Part shown: positions 40,490 through 49,572 of the stretch, in pieces
Layout: every line of letters starts with the position of its first letter
How positions within the stretch are numbered: position 1 is the first letter of the stretch
From: Gammaproteobacteria bacterium
GTDB taxonomy: Bacteria > Pseudomonadota > Gammaproteobacteria > Burkholderiales > Burkholderiaceae_C
Length of the DNA: 64,000 nt
Direction: 5' to 3'
NCBI GenBank assembly: GCA_018815325.1
Contig: JAHIYE010000021.1
Coordinates: 186,001-250,000 of the forward strand
Program-made: the position numbers and the translations under genes
The notes under the pieces: model-generated
What the model saw: only the letters and a program-made list of their open reading frames with translations
The model's database searches: none
Told to the model about the DNA's origin: nothing

Positions 40490-41809
40490 GTGGCAACTAA
40501 CTCGGCTCAACTGGCAAAAACTGGCAAGTTCGGCGACCTGCGTCGCCGGCTGGTCTTTTTGTTGCTCGCGCTGGTGGTGTACCGTGTGGGTGCGCACATC
40601 CCTGTGCCGGGTATTGACCCGACGCAGTTGCAGCAGTTGTTCAAAGGGCAGCAGGGCGGTATCCTGAGCCTGTTCAACATGTTCTCGGGTGGTGCCCTGT
40701 CCCGCTTCACCGTGTTCGCTTTGGGGATCATGCCATATATCTCGGCTTCGATCATCATGCAGTTGCTGACCTATGTGTTGCCTGCATTCGAACAGTTGAA
40801 GAAAGAGGGCGAAGCTGGTCGTCGCAAGATCACGCAGTACACCCGCTATGGCACGCTGGGCTTGGCCTTGTTTCAGTCCATGGGTATCGCCGTTGCGCTG
40901 GAGAGTTCTGCTGGTTTGGTCATCACGCCGGGCTTCGGCTTCCGCATGACCGCAGTGGTTACGCTGACGGCGGGCACGATGTTCCTGATGTGGCTGGGTG
41001 AGCAGATTACCGAGCGTGGTCTGGGCAACGGTATTTCGATTCTGATTTTTGGTGGTATTGCGGCCGGTTTGCCCAATGCCATCGGCGGTTTACTTGAGTT
41101 GGTGCGCACAGGTGCGATGAGCATCATCGTGTCGTTGCTGATTGTTGTGCTGGTGGCGCTGGTGACTTACTTTGTGGTGTTTGTCGAGCGTGGTCAGCGT
41201 AAGATTCTGGTGAACTATGCCCGCCGCCAGGTTGGCAACAAGGTGTACGGTGGCCAGTCTTCACATTTGCCGCTGAAGCTGAACATGGCCGGCGTGATCC
41301 CGCCGATCTTCGCCTCCTCGATCATCCTGTTGCCCGCAACGGTGGTCAGCTGGTTCAGTTCTGGTGAATCCATGCGCTGGCTCAAGGACATCGCGTCAAG
41401 CTTGTCACCTGGACAACCTGTGTATGTGATGCTGTATGCATCTGCGATTGTGTTCTTCTGTTTCTTTTATACGGCGCTGGTGTTCAACAGCCGTGAGACA
41501 GCAGACAACCTGAAGAAGAGTGGCGCGTTCATTCCCGGGATTCGTCCTGGTGATCAGACGGCCAAGTACATCGACAAAATTTTGCTGCGCTTGACGCTGG
41601 CAGGTGCGATTTACATCACGTTTGTATGTTTGCTGCCCGAATTCCTGATCCTGAAGTACAACGTGCCATTTTATTTTGGTGGCACCTCACTTCTGATCAT
41701 CGTGGTGGTGACCATGGATTTCATGGCCCAGGTACAGAATTACATGATGTCGCAGCAATATGAGTCGCTGCTAAAGAAAGCAAATTTCAAGACATCACTG
41801 GGTGGTTGA
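40490..41809 (+). CDS. secY: Protein translocase subunit SecY
   Basis: SecY forms the channel of the Sec translocon. The 439-residue protein has about ten helices and the signatures [20 protein letters not shown] and [19 protein letters not shown]. Cytoplasmic loop 5 residues ([16 protein letters not shown]) for SecA and ribosome contact are present. The start is a GTG at 40490; it is in the standard position between rplO and infA. Confidence 0.97.
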   Translation: MATNSAQLAKTGKFGDLRRRLVFLLLALVVYRVGAHIPVPGIDPTQLQQLFKGQQGGILSLFNMFSGGALSRFTVFALGIMPYISASIIMQLLTYVLPAFEQLKKEGEAGRRKITQYTRYGTLGLALFQSMGIAVALESSAGLVITPGFGFRMTAVVTLTAGTMFLMWLGEQITERGLGNGISILIFGGIAAGLPNAIGGLLELVRTGAMSIIVSLLIVVLVALVTYFVVFVERGQRKILVNYARRQVGNKVYGGQSSHLPLKLNMAGVIPPIFASSIILLPATVVSWFSSGESMRWLKDIASSLSPGQPVYVMLYASAIVFFCFFYTALVFNSRETADNLKKSGAFIPGIRPGDQTAKYIDKILLRLTLAGAIYITFVCLLPEFLILKYNVPFYFGGTSLLIIVVVTMDFMAQVQNYMMSQQYESLLKKANFKTSLGG

Positions 41810-41814
41810 GGGGT

Positions 41815-42033
41815 ATGTCAAAAGACGACGTCATACAGATGCAGGGCGAAGTGGTCGAAAACCTGCCTAACGCGACATTTCGCGTGAAGCTGGAAAACGG
41901 TCATGTGGTTCTGGGGCACATCTCCGGAAAAATGCGAATGCATTACATCCGGATTCTGCCCGGTGACAAGGTCACGGTGGAGTTGACGCCCTACGATTTG
42001 AGTCGGGCACGTATTGTGTTCAGGGCAAAGTAA
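41815..42033 (+). CDS. infA: Translation initiation factor IF-1
   Basis: A 72-residue OB-fold protein with [20 protein letters not shown] and [22 protein letters not shown]-1 occupies the A site during initiation. The ATG at 41815 follows GAGGGGT six bases after the secY stop. In the frame, a start at 41806 would overlap secY and is unlikely. Confidence 0.97.
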   Translation: MSKDDVIQMQGEVVENLPNATFRVKLENGHVVLGHISGKMRMHYIRILPGDKVTVELTPYDLSRARIVFRAK

Positions 42034-42091
42034 AAGCGAGTGTTCCGCGCGAAACAAGTCGGAACGGGGCGTAGGATTTTAGGAGAATGAA

Positions 42092-42205
42092 ATGAAGGTT
42101 TCGGCTTCGGTCAAGAAAATTTGCCGCAACTGCAAAATTATCCGCCGCAAGGGTGTTGTGCGTGTGATCTGTACAGATCCGCGTCACAAGCAGCGCCAGG
42201 GTTAA
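42092..42205 (+). CDS. rpmJ: 50S ribosomal protein L36
   Basis: A 37-residue protein starting [20 protein letters not shown] with the zinc ribbon C-x2-C and C-x4-H (CRNC, CTDPRH), so it is the zinc-binding form. AGGAGAATGAA precedes the ATG. Confidence 0.97.
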   Translation: MKVSASVKKICRNCKIIRRKGVVRVICTDPRHKQRQG

Positions 42206-42229
42206 TTGCAAGAGTATTAGAGGACAAAA

Positions 42230-42595
42230 ATGGCACGTATCGCTGGTATCAATATTCCGCCGCATCAGCATTCCGAGATTGGCCTGACAGCCATCTTCGG
42301 CATCGGTCGCACGAGCGCTCGCAAGATTTGCGATGCCTGCGGCATTGCATATTCCAAAAAGGTCAAGGATTTGACCGACGGTGACTTGGAAAAGATTCGC
42401 GACCAGATCGCTGAATACACGACCGAAGGTGATCTGCGTCGCGAGACGACCATGAACATCAAACGTCTGATGGACATCGGTTGCTACCGTGGTTTCCGTC
42501 ATCGCCGTGGCTTGCCCATGCGTGGTCAGCGTACGCGTACCAATGCGCGTACCCGCAAAGGACCGCGCAAGGCTGCTCAGTCATTGAAGAAGTAA
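42230..42595 (+). CDS. rpsM: 30S ribosomal protein S13
   Basis: A 121-residue protein with [20 protein letters not shown] and the C-terminal signature [20 protein letters not shown]13 contacts tRNA and bridges to L5 at the top of the 30S subunit. Confidence 0.98.
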   Translation: MARIAGINIPPHQHSEIGLTAIFGIGRTSARKICDACGIAYSKKVKDLTDGDLEKIRDQIAEYTTEGDLRRETTMNIKRLMDIGCYRGFRHRRGLPMRGQRTRTNARTRKGPRKAAQSLKK

Positions 42596-42614
42596 CAGGG
42601 ATTGAAGGACCACT

Positions 42615-43019
42615 ATGGCAAAAGCTCCCAGCAATAACGCAGCACAACGTGTGCGCAAGAAAGTCCGCAAGAATGTTGCGGACGGCATCGCGCACGTTCA
42701 TGCATCGTTCAACAACACGATCATCACGATTACCGATCGCCAGGGCAATGCCCTGTCGTGGGCATCGTCAGGTGGTCAGGGCTTCAAAGGCTCACGCAAG
42801 TCGACCCCATTTGCTGCGCAGGTAGCATCCGAGGTTGCCGGTCGTGCTGCCCTTGAACAAGGCATCAAGAACCTTGACGTCGAAATCAAGGGCCCAGGTC
42901 CTGGTCGTGAATCTTCGGTTCGCGCACTGGCAGCCTTGGGCATTCGCATCAACATGATCGCTGATGTGACACCAGTTCCTCACAACGGATGCCGTCCGCA
43001 AAAGCGCCGTCGCATCTGA
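42615..43019 (+). CDS. rpsK: 30S ribosomal protein S11
   Basis: A 134-residue protein with [38 protein letters not shown] and the C-terminal [13 protein letters not shown], all typical of S11. It forms part of the mRNA exit region of the 30S platform. Confidence 0.98.
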   Translation: MAKAPSNNAAQRVRKKVRKNVADGIAHVHASFNNTIITITDRQGNALSWASSGGQGFKGSRKSTPFAAQVASEVAGRAALEQGIKNLDVEIKGPGPGRESSVRALAALGIRINMIADVTPVPHNGCRPQKRRRI

Positions 43020-43101
43020 TTTTTAAACAAGCCCACCGCCATGTGCCCCAGGCTCATGGCTCCCGCATCACCATGCGGCAGATGACATAAAGGAAGTTCA
43101 A

Positions 43102-43725
43102 GTGGCACGCTATCTCGGCCCCAAGGCCAAACTATCCCGCCGTGAAGGCACCGACCTGTTCCTGAAGAGCGCCCGCCGCTCGATTGGTGACAAGGCAAAA
43201 TTCGACTCCAAGCCGGGTCAGCACGGACGTACCTCGGGTGCCCGTACCTCCGACTACGGTTTGCAACTGCGTGAAAAGCAGAAGGTCAAACGCATGTATG
43301 GTGTGCTGGAGCGTCAGTTCCGCCGCTACTTCGAGGAAGCTGACCGTCGCAAAGGCAACACCGGCGCCAACCTGCTGTTCCTGCTTGAGTCCCGTCTCGA
43401 CAATGTCGTCTACCGTATGGGTTTCGGCTCCACGCGCGCTGAGGCACGTCAGCTGGTTTCGCACAAAGCCATCACGGTCAATGGCAATTCGGTCAATATT
43501 CCCTCTTACATGGTTAAGACGGGTGATGTGGTCGCCGTGCGTGACAAGTCCAAGAAGCAGAGCCGCATTGTTGAAGCATTGCAGTTGGCTCAGCAAGTGG
43601 GTATCCCCGCCTGGGTTGAAGTGAGTCTGGACAAGGCTGAAGGCACTTTCAAGAAGGTGCCTGATCGCGATGAGTTTGCTGCCGACGTCAATGAATCATT
43701 GATCGTCGAGTTGTACTCGCGCTAA
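43102..43725 (+). CDS. rpsD: 30S ribosomal protein S4
   Basis: A 207-residue protein with the S4 RNA-binding signature around [21 protein letters not shown]4 starts 30S assembly and in E. coli represses the alpha operon translationally. The start is a GTG with AAGGAAG. An 82-bp gap separates it from rpsK, and a strong hairpin lies after it. Confidence 0.98.
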   Translation: MARYLGPKAKLSRREGTDLFLKSARRSIGDKAKFDSKPGQHGRTSGARTSDYGLQLREKQKVKRMYGVLERQFRRYFEEADRRKGNTGANLLFLLESRLDNVVYRMGFGSTRAEARQLVSHKAITVNGNSVNIPSYMVKTGDVVAVRDKSKKQSRIVEALQLAQQVGIPAWVEVSLDKAEGTFKKVPDRDEFAADVNESLIVELYSR

Positions 43726-43744
43726 TCATCATTTAAAAATCGTT

Positions 43745-43772
43745 CCCATGCTGGGGGGCACCCCCGCATGGG
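43745..43772 (+). promoter_or_regulatory. Long hairpin between rpsD and rpoA
   Basis: Seven outer base pairs (43745-43751 with 43766-43772) and five inner G-C pairs (43753-43757 with 43761-43765) flank one bulged T and a three-base loop. It lacks a T-tract, so processing, stability or attenuation is more likely than full termination ahead of rpoA. Confidence 0.5.
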
Positions 43773-43826
43773 TGCTTCACCAGCCTTACCGGTGTAACGA
43801 ACCGGGGGTATTGAGAGGAAGTCTTA

Positions 43827-44816
43827 ATGCAAAACAGTCTGCTGAAACCCAAAGCTATCAACGTAGAACAGCTCGGCTCCAATCGCGCCAAAGTGGCCCT
43901 GGAGCCGTTTGAACGTGGTTACGGCCATACGTTGGGCAACGCGCTGCGCCGCGTATTATTGTCATCGATGCCCGGTTATGCGGCCACCGAAGTCACCATC
44001 GCAGGCGTGCTCCACGAGTACTCGTCCATTGACGGTGTGCAGGAAGACGTCGTCAACATCCTGTTGAACCTCAAGGGTGTGGTGTTCAAGCTCCACAACC
44101 GTGATGAAGTGACGCTGAGCCTGCGCAAAGATGGCGAAGGTGCCGTCACTGCCGGTGATATCCAGACGCCGCACGACGTCGAAATCATCAACCCTGATCA
44201 CGTCATTGCCAACCTGTCGCAAGGCGGCAAACTGGACATGCAGATCAAGGTCGAAAAAGGTCGCGGCTATGTGCCTGGCACCATGCGCCGTTATGGCGAT
44301 GAGCCGACCAAGTCGATCGGCCGCATTGTGCTCGACGCCTCGTTCTCGCCCGTCAAGCGCGTGAGCTACACGGTGGAAAGCGCTCGCGTTGAGCAGCGTA
44401 CCGATCTGGACAAGCTGGTTGTCGAAATCGAGACCAATGGTGCAATTTCTGCAGAAGATGCCGTGCGCGCCTCTGCTAAAATTCTGGTCGAGCAACTGGC
44501 TGTGTTCGCACAACTTGAAGGCAGCGAACTCGCCGCCTTCGATGCGCCGGCACCGCGTGGCAGCGCACAGTTTGACCCAATCCTGCTGCGGCCGGTGGAT
44601 GAGCTTGAACTGACCGTACGCTCGGCCAACTGCCTCAAAGCAGAAAACATTTACTACATTGGCGACTTGATTCAGCGCACCGAAAACGAGCTGCTGAAGA
44701 CCCCCAACCTGGGTCGCAAGTCACTGAACGAAATCAAGGAAGTGTTGGCTTCCCGTGGTCTGACCTTGGGCATGAAGCTCGAGAGCTGGCCGCCAGCAGC
44801 GCTCGAAAAGCGCTGA
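43827..44816 (+). CDS. rpoA: RNA polymerase alpha subunit
   Basis: A 329-residue protein. The N-terminal dimerisation domain carries [20 protein letters not shown], and the C-terminal domain that binds UP elements and activators reads [19 protein letters not shown] and [20 protein letters not shown]. Position and length match the alpha operon of related bacteria. GAGAGGAAG precedes the start. Confidence 0.98.
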   Translation: MQNSLLKPKAINVEQLGSNRAKVALEPFERGYGHTLGNALRRVLLSSMPGYAATEVTIAGVLHEYSSIDGVQEDVVNILLNLKGVVFKLHNRDEVTLSLRKDGEGAVTAGDIQTPHDVEIINPDHVIANLSQGGKLDMQIKVEKGRGYVPGTMRRYGDEPTKSIGRIVLDASFSPVKRVSYTVESARVEQRTDLDKLVVEIETNGAISAEDAVRASAKILVEQLAVFAQLEGSELAAFDAPAPRGSAQFDPILLRPVDELELTVRSANCLKAENIYYIGDLIQRTENELLKTPNLGRKSLNEIKEVLASRGLTLGMKLESWPPAALEKR

Positions 44817-44824
44817 AAATTCAC

Positions 44825-44881
44825 GAGCCCGACCAACATTGCGGGCTCAGTGCACCAGGTGGTACCTGATACGGCCACCTG
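44825..44881 (+). promoter_or_regulatory. Two consecutive hairpins between rpoA and rplQ
   Basis: The first stem pairs 44825-44831 with 44842-44848 (7 bp, ten-base loop). The second pairs 44856-44862 with 44875-44881 (7 bp, twelve-base loop). No T-tracts follow. They may tune expression of rplQ or protect mRNA ends. Confidence 0.4.
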
Positions 44882-44903
44882 TTTATAAATAAAGGAAAGC
44901 ACC

Positions 44904-45305
44904 ATGCGTCACGGACACGGACTACGTAAACTCAATCGCACCACTTCGCACCGCCTTGCGATGCTGCGCAACATGATGAACTCGATGATCGAGCACGAGG
45001 TCATCAAGACCACGGTACCCAAGGCCAAGGAATTGCGCCGTGTGGTCGAACCCATGATCACCCTGGCCAAAGAAGATACCGTGGCTAATCGCCGCCTGGC
45101 TTTTGACCGCCTGCGTGATCGTGACAGCGTCACCAAGTTGTTCAACGATCTTGGCCCCCGCTTCAAGACCCGTCCTGGTGGCTACACCCGCATTTTGAAA
45201 ATGGGTTTCCGTGTGGGCGATAACGCTCCCATGGCCCTGGTCGAATTGGTGGACCGTCCGGAAGTCACGGAAGAAGTGACGGACGTGACAGCCAAGGCAG
45301 AATAA
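44904..45305 (+). CDS. rplQ: 50S ribosomal protein L17
   Basis: A 133-residue protein with [20 protein letters not shown] and the family signature [20 protein letters not shown]. It is the last gene of the alpha operon. The -35 box of the tRNA promoter lies within its final codons. Confidence 0.98.
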   Translation: MRHGHGLRKLNRTTSHRLAMLRNMMNSMIEHEVIKTTVPKAKELRRVVEPMITLAKEDTVANRRLAFDRLRDRDSVTKLFNDLGPRFKTRPGGYTRILKMGFRVGDNAPMALVELVDRPEVTEEVTDVTAKAE

Positions 45306-45313
45306 GCTATAAT
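45285..45313 (+). promoter_or_regulatory. Promoter of the initiator tRNA
   Basis: GTGACA at 45285-45290 and a perfect TATAAT at 45308-45313 are 17 bases apart, placing the start of transcription a few bases before the tRNA. The -35 box overlaps the end of rplQ. Confidence 0.75.
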
Positions 45314-45323
45314 GCTAGATTAC

Positions 45324-45400
<77 letters not shown>

Positions 45401-45425
45401 ACATGAAGCGGTCTCCGCTGATAGC

Positions 45426-45451
45426 AAACGCCAACTTTCGAGTTGGCGTTT
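45426..45451 (+). terminator. Intrinsic terminator of the tRNA-fMet transcript
   Basis: A 10-bp stem (45426-45435 with 45442-45451) with a six-base loop is followed by TTGCTTT. It is 25 bases after the tRNA end and uses A-T pairs at its base, the usual form of a rho-independent terminator. Confidence 0.85.
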
Positions 45452-45466
45452 TGCTTTGTGTCGAGG

Positions 45467-45494
45467 TTTGTGACGAGGGCTGTGTCGTCACAAA
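45467..45494. repeat. Perfect 9-bp inverted repeat near the tRNA-island junction
   Basis: TTTGTGACG at 45467-45475 is exactly mirrored at 45486-45494, ten bases apart. A second inverted repeat, AATTGAC/GTCAATT at 45525-45544, with another GTCAATT copy just after, follows. They could be recombinase accessory sites or operators at the edge of the island. Confidence 0.45.
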
Positions 45495-46221
45495 GTTTCA
45501 AGATTTCGTATGTGACCATTGGGTAATTGACTGATATGTCAATTCTTAGTCAATTTGATTAGTAGATTGAAGAGGTCCTTAAAAAAGATCGACACTCTAT
45601 GATGAGTTCGAAAATGGAACTCAAAGAATCTAGATGTCAGTCCCGTGCCGAAACTGGGCCTTGACAAGATGGACTTGAATGACCGCAAGGCAGCTTGGAT
45701 TCAACCGGTCGGGCTGATAGCCACGAAGGTCAGGTCTCTGCCAAGAGCGGAAGCTTACCGGCGGCTGCATTAGGGCGCCCCGGTGGATGGCAGTGTGTCC
45801 TGCGGACTTCACACGGCACCCTCCAACTTTCGTTTTCAACGCCAATTGAGGCAATCGACCGATCACTTCTTGATAATGACGCATTCTTGGTTCAGTACGG
45901 GGTTGACTTCCCGCCGTTGCCCTGCATCCCAGCTTACATGCGTGCTTGACCTACGGCCGCGACTTAGCGGCAGCCTCGCAGGTCGTCTTGGAAGTGAAAC
46001 CGCCCAGAATAGACATCGACACGTCGAGGATTTCACCAGGCGTGCCGCTAGCGATGTTTAGTGCCAAGACTAGGACCCACTCACCCATTCCAGCTCCCCG
46101 TTGGTGTTATTGACGGCCATTCTGGCCTAGCTGAGCCGCGTACTCCCCGGCGAGGGTGCCTCCGCATTGACCGCCTGCAAACATTTCGTTACCCTCCGTG
46201 CAGGGATGGGACAACAAACTA

Positions 46222-46725
46222 ATGGCAATTGATCAATCTGAACTGCTGCGAGCCGGTCAACGGCGGCCGCTTCTCAAATCGCAAATTCGTGCCGGCTTGC
46301 AAAAGACGGCCTTCCTGTGCCACAGCCACCGTGACGAAAAGCTCGCCGAAGGGCTGCAGGCACTACTCGCAGAACAGGGTGTCGAGCTGTACATCGACTG
46401 GAAAGACGCGTCGATGCCGCCCGAGCCCAATCGAGAAACGGCGTCACGGATCCAGCACCGCATCAAGACGTGCGACTGGTTCCTGCTTCTTGCCACCGCC
46501 AACTCCATGGGCTCGCGCTGGTGTCCGTGGGAGTTGGGCTATGCCGATGGCCAAAAGCAGCCTGACCGTATTGCCATCGTTCAGACATCCGATTCCACGA
46601 CCACACACGGCAACGAGTACATGCAGCTATACCGCCGCGTCGACACGTCCAGCGGCGGTGAACTGCTATGGGTGCCGGCGGGCAGCAACCAGGGGCAGTT
46701 CGTGCGCACTGTACCGTTCCTGTGA
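46222..46725 (+). CDS. TIR-domain protein (TIR1)
   Basis: A 167-residue cytoplasmic TIR protein, first gene of the cluster. The domain opens with TAFLCHSHRDEKLAEGLQAL (residues 29-48), has VELYIDWKDASMPPEPN, and carries the putative NADase glutamate Glu104 in SRWCPWELGYADGQ. The N-terminal ~25 residues are basic. It resembles TIR3 at 49572 closely enough (Y-I/V-D-W, PWELG) to suggest duplication. TIR enzymes of bacterial immunity degrade NAD+ or make signals from it; which applies here is not visible. The start was chosen at the ATG 46222; the frame is open eight codons upstream. Confidence 0.85.
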   Translation: MAIDQSELLRAGQRRPLLKSQIRAGLQKTAFLCHSHRDEKLAEGLQALLAEQGVELYIDWKDASMPPEPNRETASRIQHRIKTCDWFLLLATANSMGSRWCPWELGYADGQKQPDRIAIVQTSDSTTTHGNEYMQLYRRVDTSSGGELLWVPAGSNQGQFVRTVPFL

Positions 46726-46736
46726 GGGTGTGGTCA

Positions 46737-47873
46737 ATGGCGCTCTACCAATGTCTTCTACTAGGGGCACCGACCGACTCGCAGACCTCTGCCTTTTCGG
46801 CGACGTTTGACGAATGCCTCGGATTGTTTGGCCTGCTGCGCGGTCGCGACTACACGATTGACAGCGGTATCACCGCCGACTTCAGCGATACAACAGCCAC
46901 GGTGGCCGTCTTCTTCGGTGCCGACGGCACTGAGTACCCTGAAGCGGCCCGGCTGACCAAGCTGGGAGTGCCCGTGGTGCCCATCGTCAGCGTAGCCGCC
47001 CGCGTCAGCGCCGAGTTGCCAGCGGAGTTGCGCAGCATCAATGCGATGTTCCATGACCCCGCTGATACCGGCCTGCGCCGGGTCGTCACGGCTGCCTTGC
47101 AGTGTCTAGGCTTGCTGCCTGCCCAGCGGCGTGTCTTCGTCAGCTATCGCCGCGAGGAGTCGGCCGACGTCGCCCTGCAGCTTTACGAGACCCTGTCCGC
47201 GCGTCATTTCGACGTGTTCTTGGACACGCACTCTGTCTCTGTGGCCACCGACTTCCAGGCTGCGCTCTGGCATCGCCTGTGCGATTCCGATGTGCTGGTC
47301 ATGCTAGACACCCCGGGCTACTTCACCAGCCGGTGGACCACGGCCGAATGGGGTCGGGCCATCGCCAAGCACATCTCCATGTTGCAGTTGGTCTGGCCCG
47401 GTCACACGCCCGTGCGCGAGTCGCACTTGGCCACGTCGAAAAAGTTGACCGACGCCGACTTCACCGGCACACGCCTCACGCCGGCGATGGTCGCGGATGT
47501 CGCACTGGAACTCGAGCGCGTGCGAAGCGTCAGTGTGGCGCTGCGGCATACCAACATGGTCGGCACGCTGCGCACCGCGATCCAGGACCTGGGCGGCAGC
47601 GTCGAAGGCGTAGGCCAGAAGCGCTCCGTCATCCTAAAGCTGCCTTCCGGCAACCCGCTAGTGGTCTACCCGGTTGTTGGCGTGCCGACGTCGCTCGACG
47701 TCCATGATTGCATTGACCTGAGCGACTCGCGCGCCGCTGCCGTGGTCTACGACCACCTCGGCATAAGCGAGGAATGGCGGCGCCATCTGGACTGGCTCGC
47801 CTCCCGTGTCGGTGCCGTCAAATGGCTGCGAAGCCGCGAGGCGGATTGGCAGTTGGCCGATATCGAGCAGTAG
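46737..47873 (+). CDS. Multidomain protein with central TIR domain (TIR2)
   Basis: A 378-residue protein. Residues 1-125 form an unrecognised alpha/beta region (VAVFFGADGTEYPEAARLTK). Residues 132-210 are a TIR domain: RRVFVSYRREESADVALQLY, HFDVFLDTHSVSVATDF, LCDSDVLVMLDTPGYFTSRW, with candidate catalytic Glu204 in WTTAEWG. The last ~170 residues are another alpha/beta region of unknown fold. It starts 11 bp after TIR1, with GAGGG at good spacing. Two flanking unknown domains suggest binding to a partner or ligand. Confidence 0.8.
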   Translation: MALYQCLLLGAPTDSQTSAFSATFDECLGLFGLLRGRDYTIDSGITADFSDTTATVAVFFGADGTEYPEAARLTKLGVPVVPIVSVAARVSAELPAELRSINAMFHDPADTGLRRVVTAALQCLGLLPAQRRVFVSYRREESADVALQLYETLSARHFDVFLDTHSVSVATDFQAALWHRLCDSDVLVMLDTPGYFTSRWTTAEWGRAIAKHISMLQLVWPGHTPVRESHLATSKKLTDADFTGTRLTPAMVADVALELERVRSVSVALRHTNMVGTLRTAIQDLGGSVEGVGQKRSVILKLPSGNPLVVYPVVGVPTSLDVHDCIDLSDSRAAAVVYDHLGISEEWRRHLDWLASRVGAVKWLRSREADWQLADIEQ

Positions 47874-47875
47874 CC

Positions 47876-48505
47876 GTGGGCGCGATCTTTCTATCCGCTA
47901 GCGTGCCGACGCGCGAACCGTACAGCTCAGACTGCCGGCCACAGGAGATCCAGGCCGCCGTTAACGCGCTGGCACAGGTGGTGCTGGGTCGCAAGACGCT
48001 AGTTTGGGGCGGCCATCCGGCCATCACGCCGCTGCTGTGGTCAGCGGCGCAGGCGGTGGGCGTCGAGTACACGGTGGCGGTAGAGCTGTTCCAGTCGAAG
48101 TTGTTCCAGAAGGTGCTGCCAGAAGAGAACAAGAACTTCGCGAACGTGAAGCTGATCGACGCTGTCGGCGAGGACGTTGAAGCCAGCCTGCTCGCGATGC
48201 GCAAGGCCATGTTCACGTCCGGCGAGTTTGAGGCGGCCGTTTTCATAGGTGGTATGCATGGCATCCTGGACGAGCACAAGCTGTTTACGAGTTACTGGCC
48301 CAACGCAACGTGCATCCCCATCGCCCAAACCGGCGGCGCGACCGTGCACCTCGCTCGAGATCTGAACTACCTGCCACCCGACGATTTGGCGCCACTGGAT
48401 TTCGTGGCGCTGCTCTATCGCGGCTTGGGCATCCGGCCCAGCCAAAAGCGAGAAGCCCGAGTAGACCAAGGAAAAGACCATGGCACGAGTCCCGGTATTT
48501 TATAG
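47876..48505 (+). CDS. Stand-alone SLOG-like nucleotide sensor
   Basis: A 209-residue Rossmann-like protein. FLSASVP (5-11), VWGGHPAITPLLWSAA (43-58), VFIGGMHGILDEH (122-134) and IAQTGGATVHLA (149-160) fit the SLOG superfamily, whose members bind nucleotides or NAD-derived signals. In Thoeris ThsA a SLOG domain senses the TIR product but is fused to a SIR2 effector; here it is alone. The start is a GTG at 47876, three bases after the TIR2 stop; a longer frame upstream overlaps TIR2. Its 3' end overlaps the next gene by 26 bp. Confidence 0.72.
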   Translation: MGAIFLSASVPTREPYSSDCRPQEIQAAVNALAQVVLGRKTLVWGGHPAITPLLWSAAQAVGVEYTVAVELFQSKLFQKVLPEENKNFANVKLIDAVGEDVEASLLAMRKAMFTSGEFEAAVFIGGMHGILDEHKLFTSYWPNATCIPIAQTGGATVHLARDLNYLPPDDLAPLDFVALLYRGLGIRPSQKREARVDQGKDHGTSPGIL

Positions 48506-48959
48506 TTTTCACTTCGACAACGACGTCATGCGGGTCCAGCAGATCCGCCAGATGGGCATGATCGATGACGATGAACCGGTCTCCAAGAACGACTGGGAGA
48601 CCGTTAAGCGCAGCGGAACCGGCGCCGTCGAGCGGTGGATCGACGACAACATGAAATACAAGCGCTGCGTGGTTGTGCTGATCGGCACCGACACGCACGC
48701 ACGCCCCTGGGTGCAACACGAAATCAGGAAGGCCTGGACGGACAACCGCGGCCTGCTGGGTATCCACATCCACAACCTGAACTGTCCCCGACAGGGCACC
48801 TGCTCCAAGGGCACGAACCCGTTCGATCAGTTCACCTTCCGCGAGGGCAATAACATCGTGCGGCCTCCAGTCTATGACCCGCCAGCCTACGGCACCCACA
48901 ACCACATCAAGGACCACCTGGCGGCGTGGGTGGATGACGCCATCGCCCGCCGTCAATAG
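48480..48959 (+). CDS. Thoeris ThsB-like TIR protein (DUF1863-type), copy 1
   Basis: A 159-residue MTH538-type TIR-like protein. It begins VFYSFHFDNDVMRVQQIR, has the strand KRCVVVLIGTDTHARPWVQ followed by candidate catalytic Glu81 (PWVQHEIRKAW), then RGLLGIHIHNL. These are the features of ThsB proteins that make cyclic ADP-ribose-type signals upon phage infection. A second copy occurs at 50200. Its gene overlaps the SLOG gene and is followed by a membrane protein, so they are probably co-translated. Confidence 0.85.
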   Translation: MARVPVFYSFHFDNDVMRVQQIRQMGMIDDDEPVSKNDWETVKRSGTGAVERWIDDNMKYKRCVVVLIGTDTHARPWVQHEIRKAWTDNRGLLGIHIHNLNCPRQGTCSKGTNPFDQFTFREGNNIVRPPVYDPPAYGTHNHIKDHLAAWVDDAIARRQ

Positions 48960-48978
48960 GCCCGGCAAGCACTGCGTC

Positions 48979-49389
48979 ATGTCCGACATCTCCAACAAGC
49001 ACAAGCACCTCGAGTTCATCCAGGCGTCGATCAGCCGGATGTCCGGCAACCTTTTCTTGCTCAAGGGTTGGAGCGTCACGCTCATCGCTGCTCTCTTCGC
49101 CCTGGCGGCCAAGGACACCAACAAGGCCTACATCGTCGTGGCCTATTTCCCGCTGTTCATCTTCTGGTTCTTGGACGGCTACTTCCTCGCGATGGAGAGG
49201 CGCTTCCGGTCGCTGTACGAGCATGTGCGGCAGCTCAAGGAGGAAGACATCGACTTCTCGATGAACACCGAGCCGTACAAGAGCGACCCGCGAAATAAAT
49301 TGATCTCGACATTGTTTTCCCGGACCTTGTTCCCGTACTACGTCACTTTGGCCATCCTGATGATTCTGCTGTCGTTCTTCTTGCGCTAG
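48979..49389 (+). CDS. Small three-helix membrane protein, candidate pore-forming effector
   Basis: A 136-residue protein with hydrophobic helices at about residues 28-44, 50-70 and 118-134. The N-terminal stretch HKHLEFIQASISRMSGNLF and LLKGWSVTLIAALFALAA recall small membrane proteins I have seen next to ThsB-like genes, and the layout recalls SLATT-type effectors linked to SLOG sensors. Family membership is uncertain. It starts 19 bp after the ThsB-like gene. A membrane-damaging effector triggered through SLOG or TIR signals is a reasonable inference. Confidence 0.7.
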   Translation: MSDISNKHKHLEFIQASISRMSGNLFLLKGWSVTLIAALFALAAKDTNKAYIVVAYFPLFIFWFLDGYFLAMERRFRSLYEHVRQLKEEDIDFSMNTEPYKSDPRNKLISTLFSRTLFPYYVTLAILMILLSFFLR

Positions 49390-49449
49390 GCGACCCAGAC
49401 CGCGGCATCCCACTGAACTTACCGACAAACCAGTCTTGGCGAAAGAAAT

Positions 49450-49572
49450 ATGAATCACAAATTTTTCCTCAGCTTCGCGTCTGACGATTGCGCGATCAAT
49501 GTCATTGGCCAGCCGCTGGCAGATCAGCAGACCGCCGTAATCCGGGCACTTATCGAACTTCAGGGGATGTGA
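49450..49572 (+). CDS. 40-residue ORF coupled to TIR3, possible TIR strand remnant
   Basis: An ORF starting with ATG at 49450, with GAAAG eight bases upstream. The product begins MNHKFFLSFASDD, which resembles the first strand of a TIR domain, then diverges and ends in ALIELQGM. Its stop overlaps the ATG of the next TIR gene (TGATG), a typical coupling arrangement. It could be a leader peptide gene that couples translation or the decayed start of another TIR gene. Confidence 0.4.
   Translation: MNHKFFLSFASDDCAINVIGQPLADQQTAVIRALIELQGM

Larger units (their letters stand above)
45401..46221. other. Junction between tRNA and defense cluster, no confident gene
   Basis: After the tRNA terminator the sequence becomes AT-rich for about 200 bases and carries several inverted repeats. 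From 45650 to 46200 the composition rises again but no frame has a convincing start, ribosome binding site or recognisable domain; short open frames here may be remnants. It probably contains the left end of the island and the promoter of the TIR cluster. Confidence 0.5.

Noticed and set aside
45630-46061. Several 80-95 codon frames between the tRNA and the TIR cluster
   Set aside because: They overlap each other on both strands, lack ribosome binding sites and resemble no family; possible remnants only.
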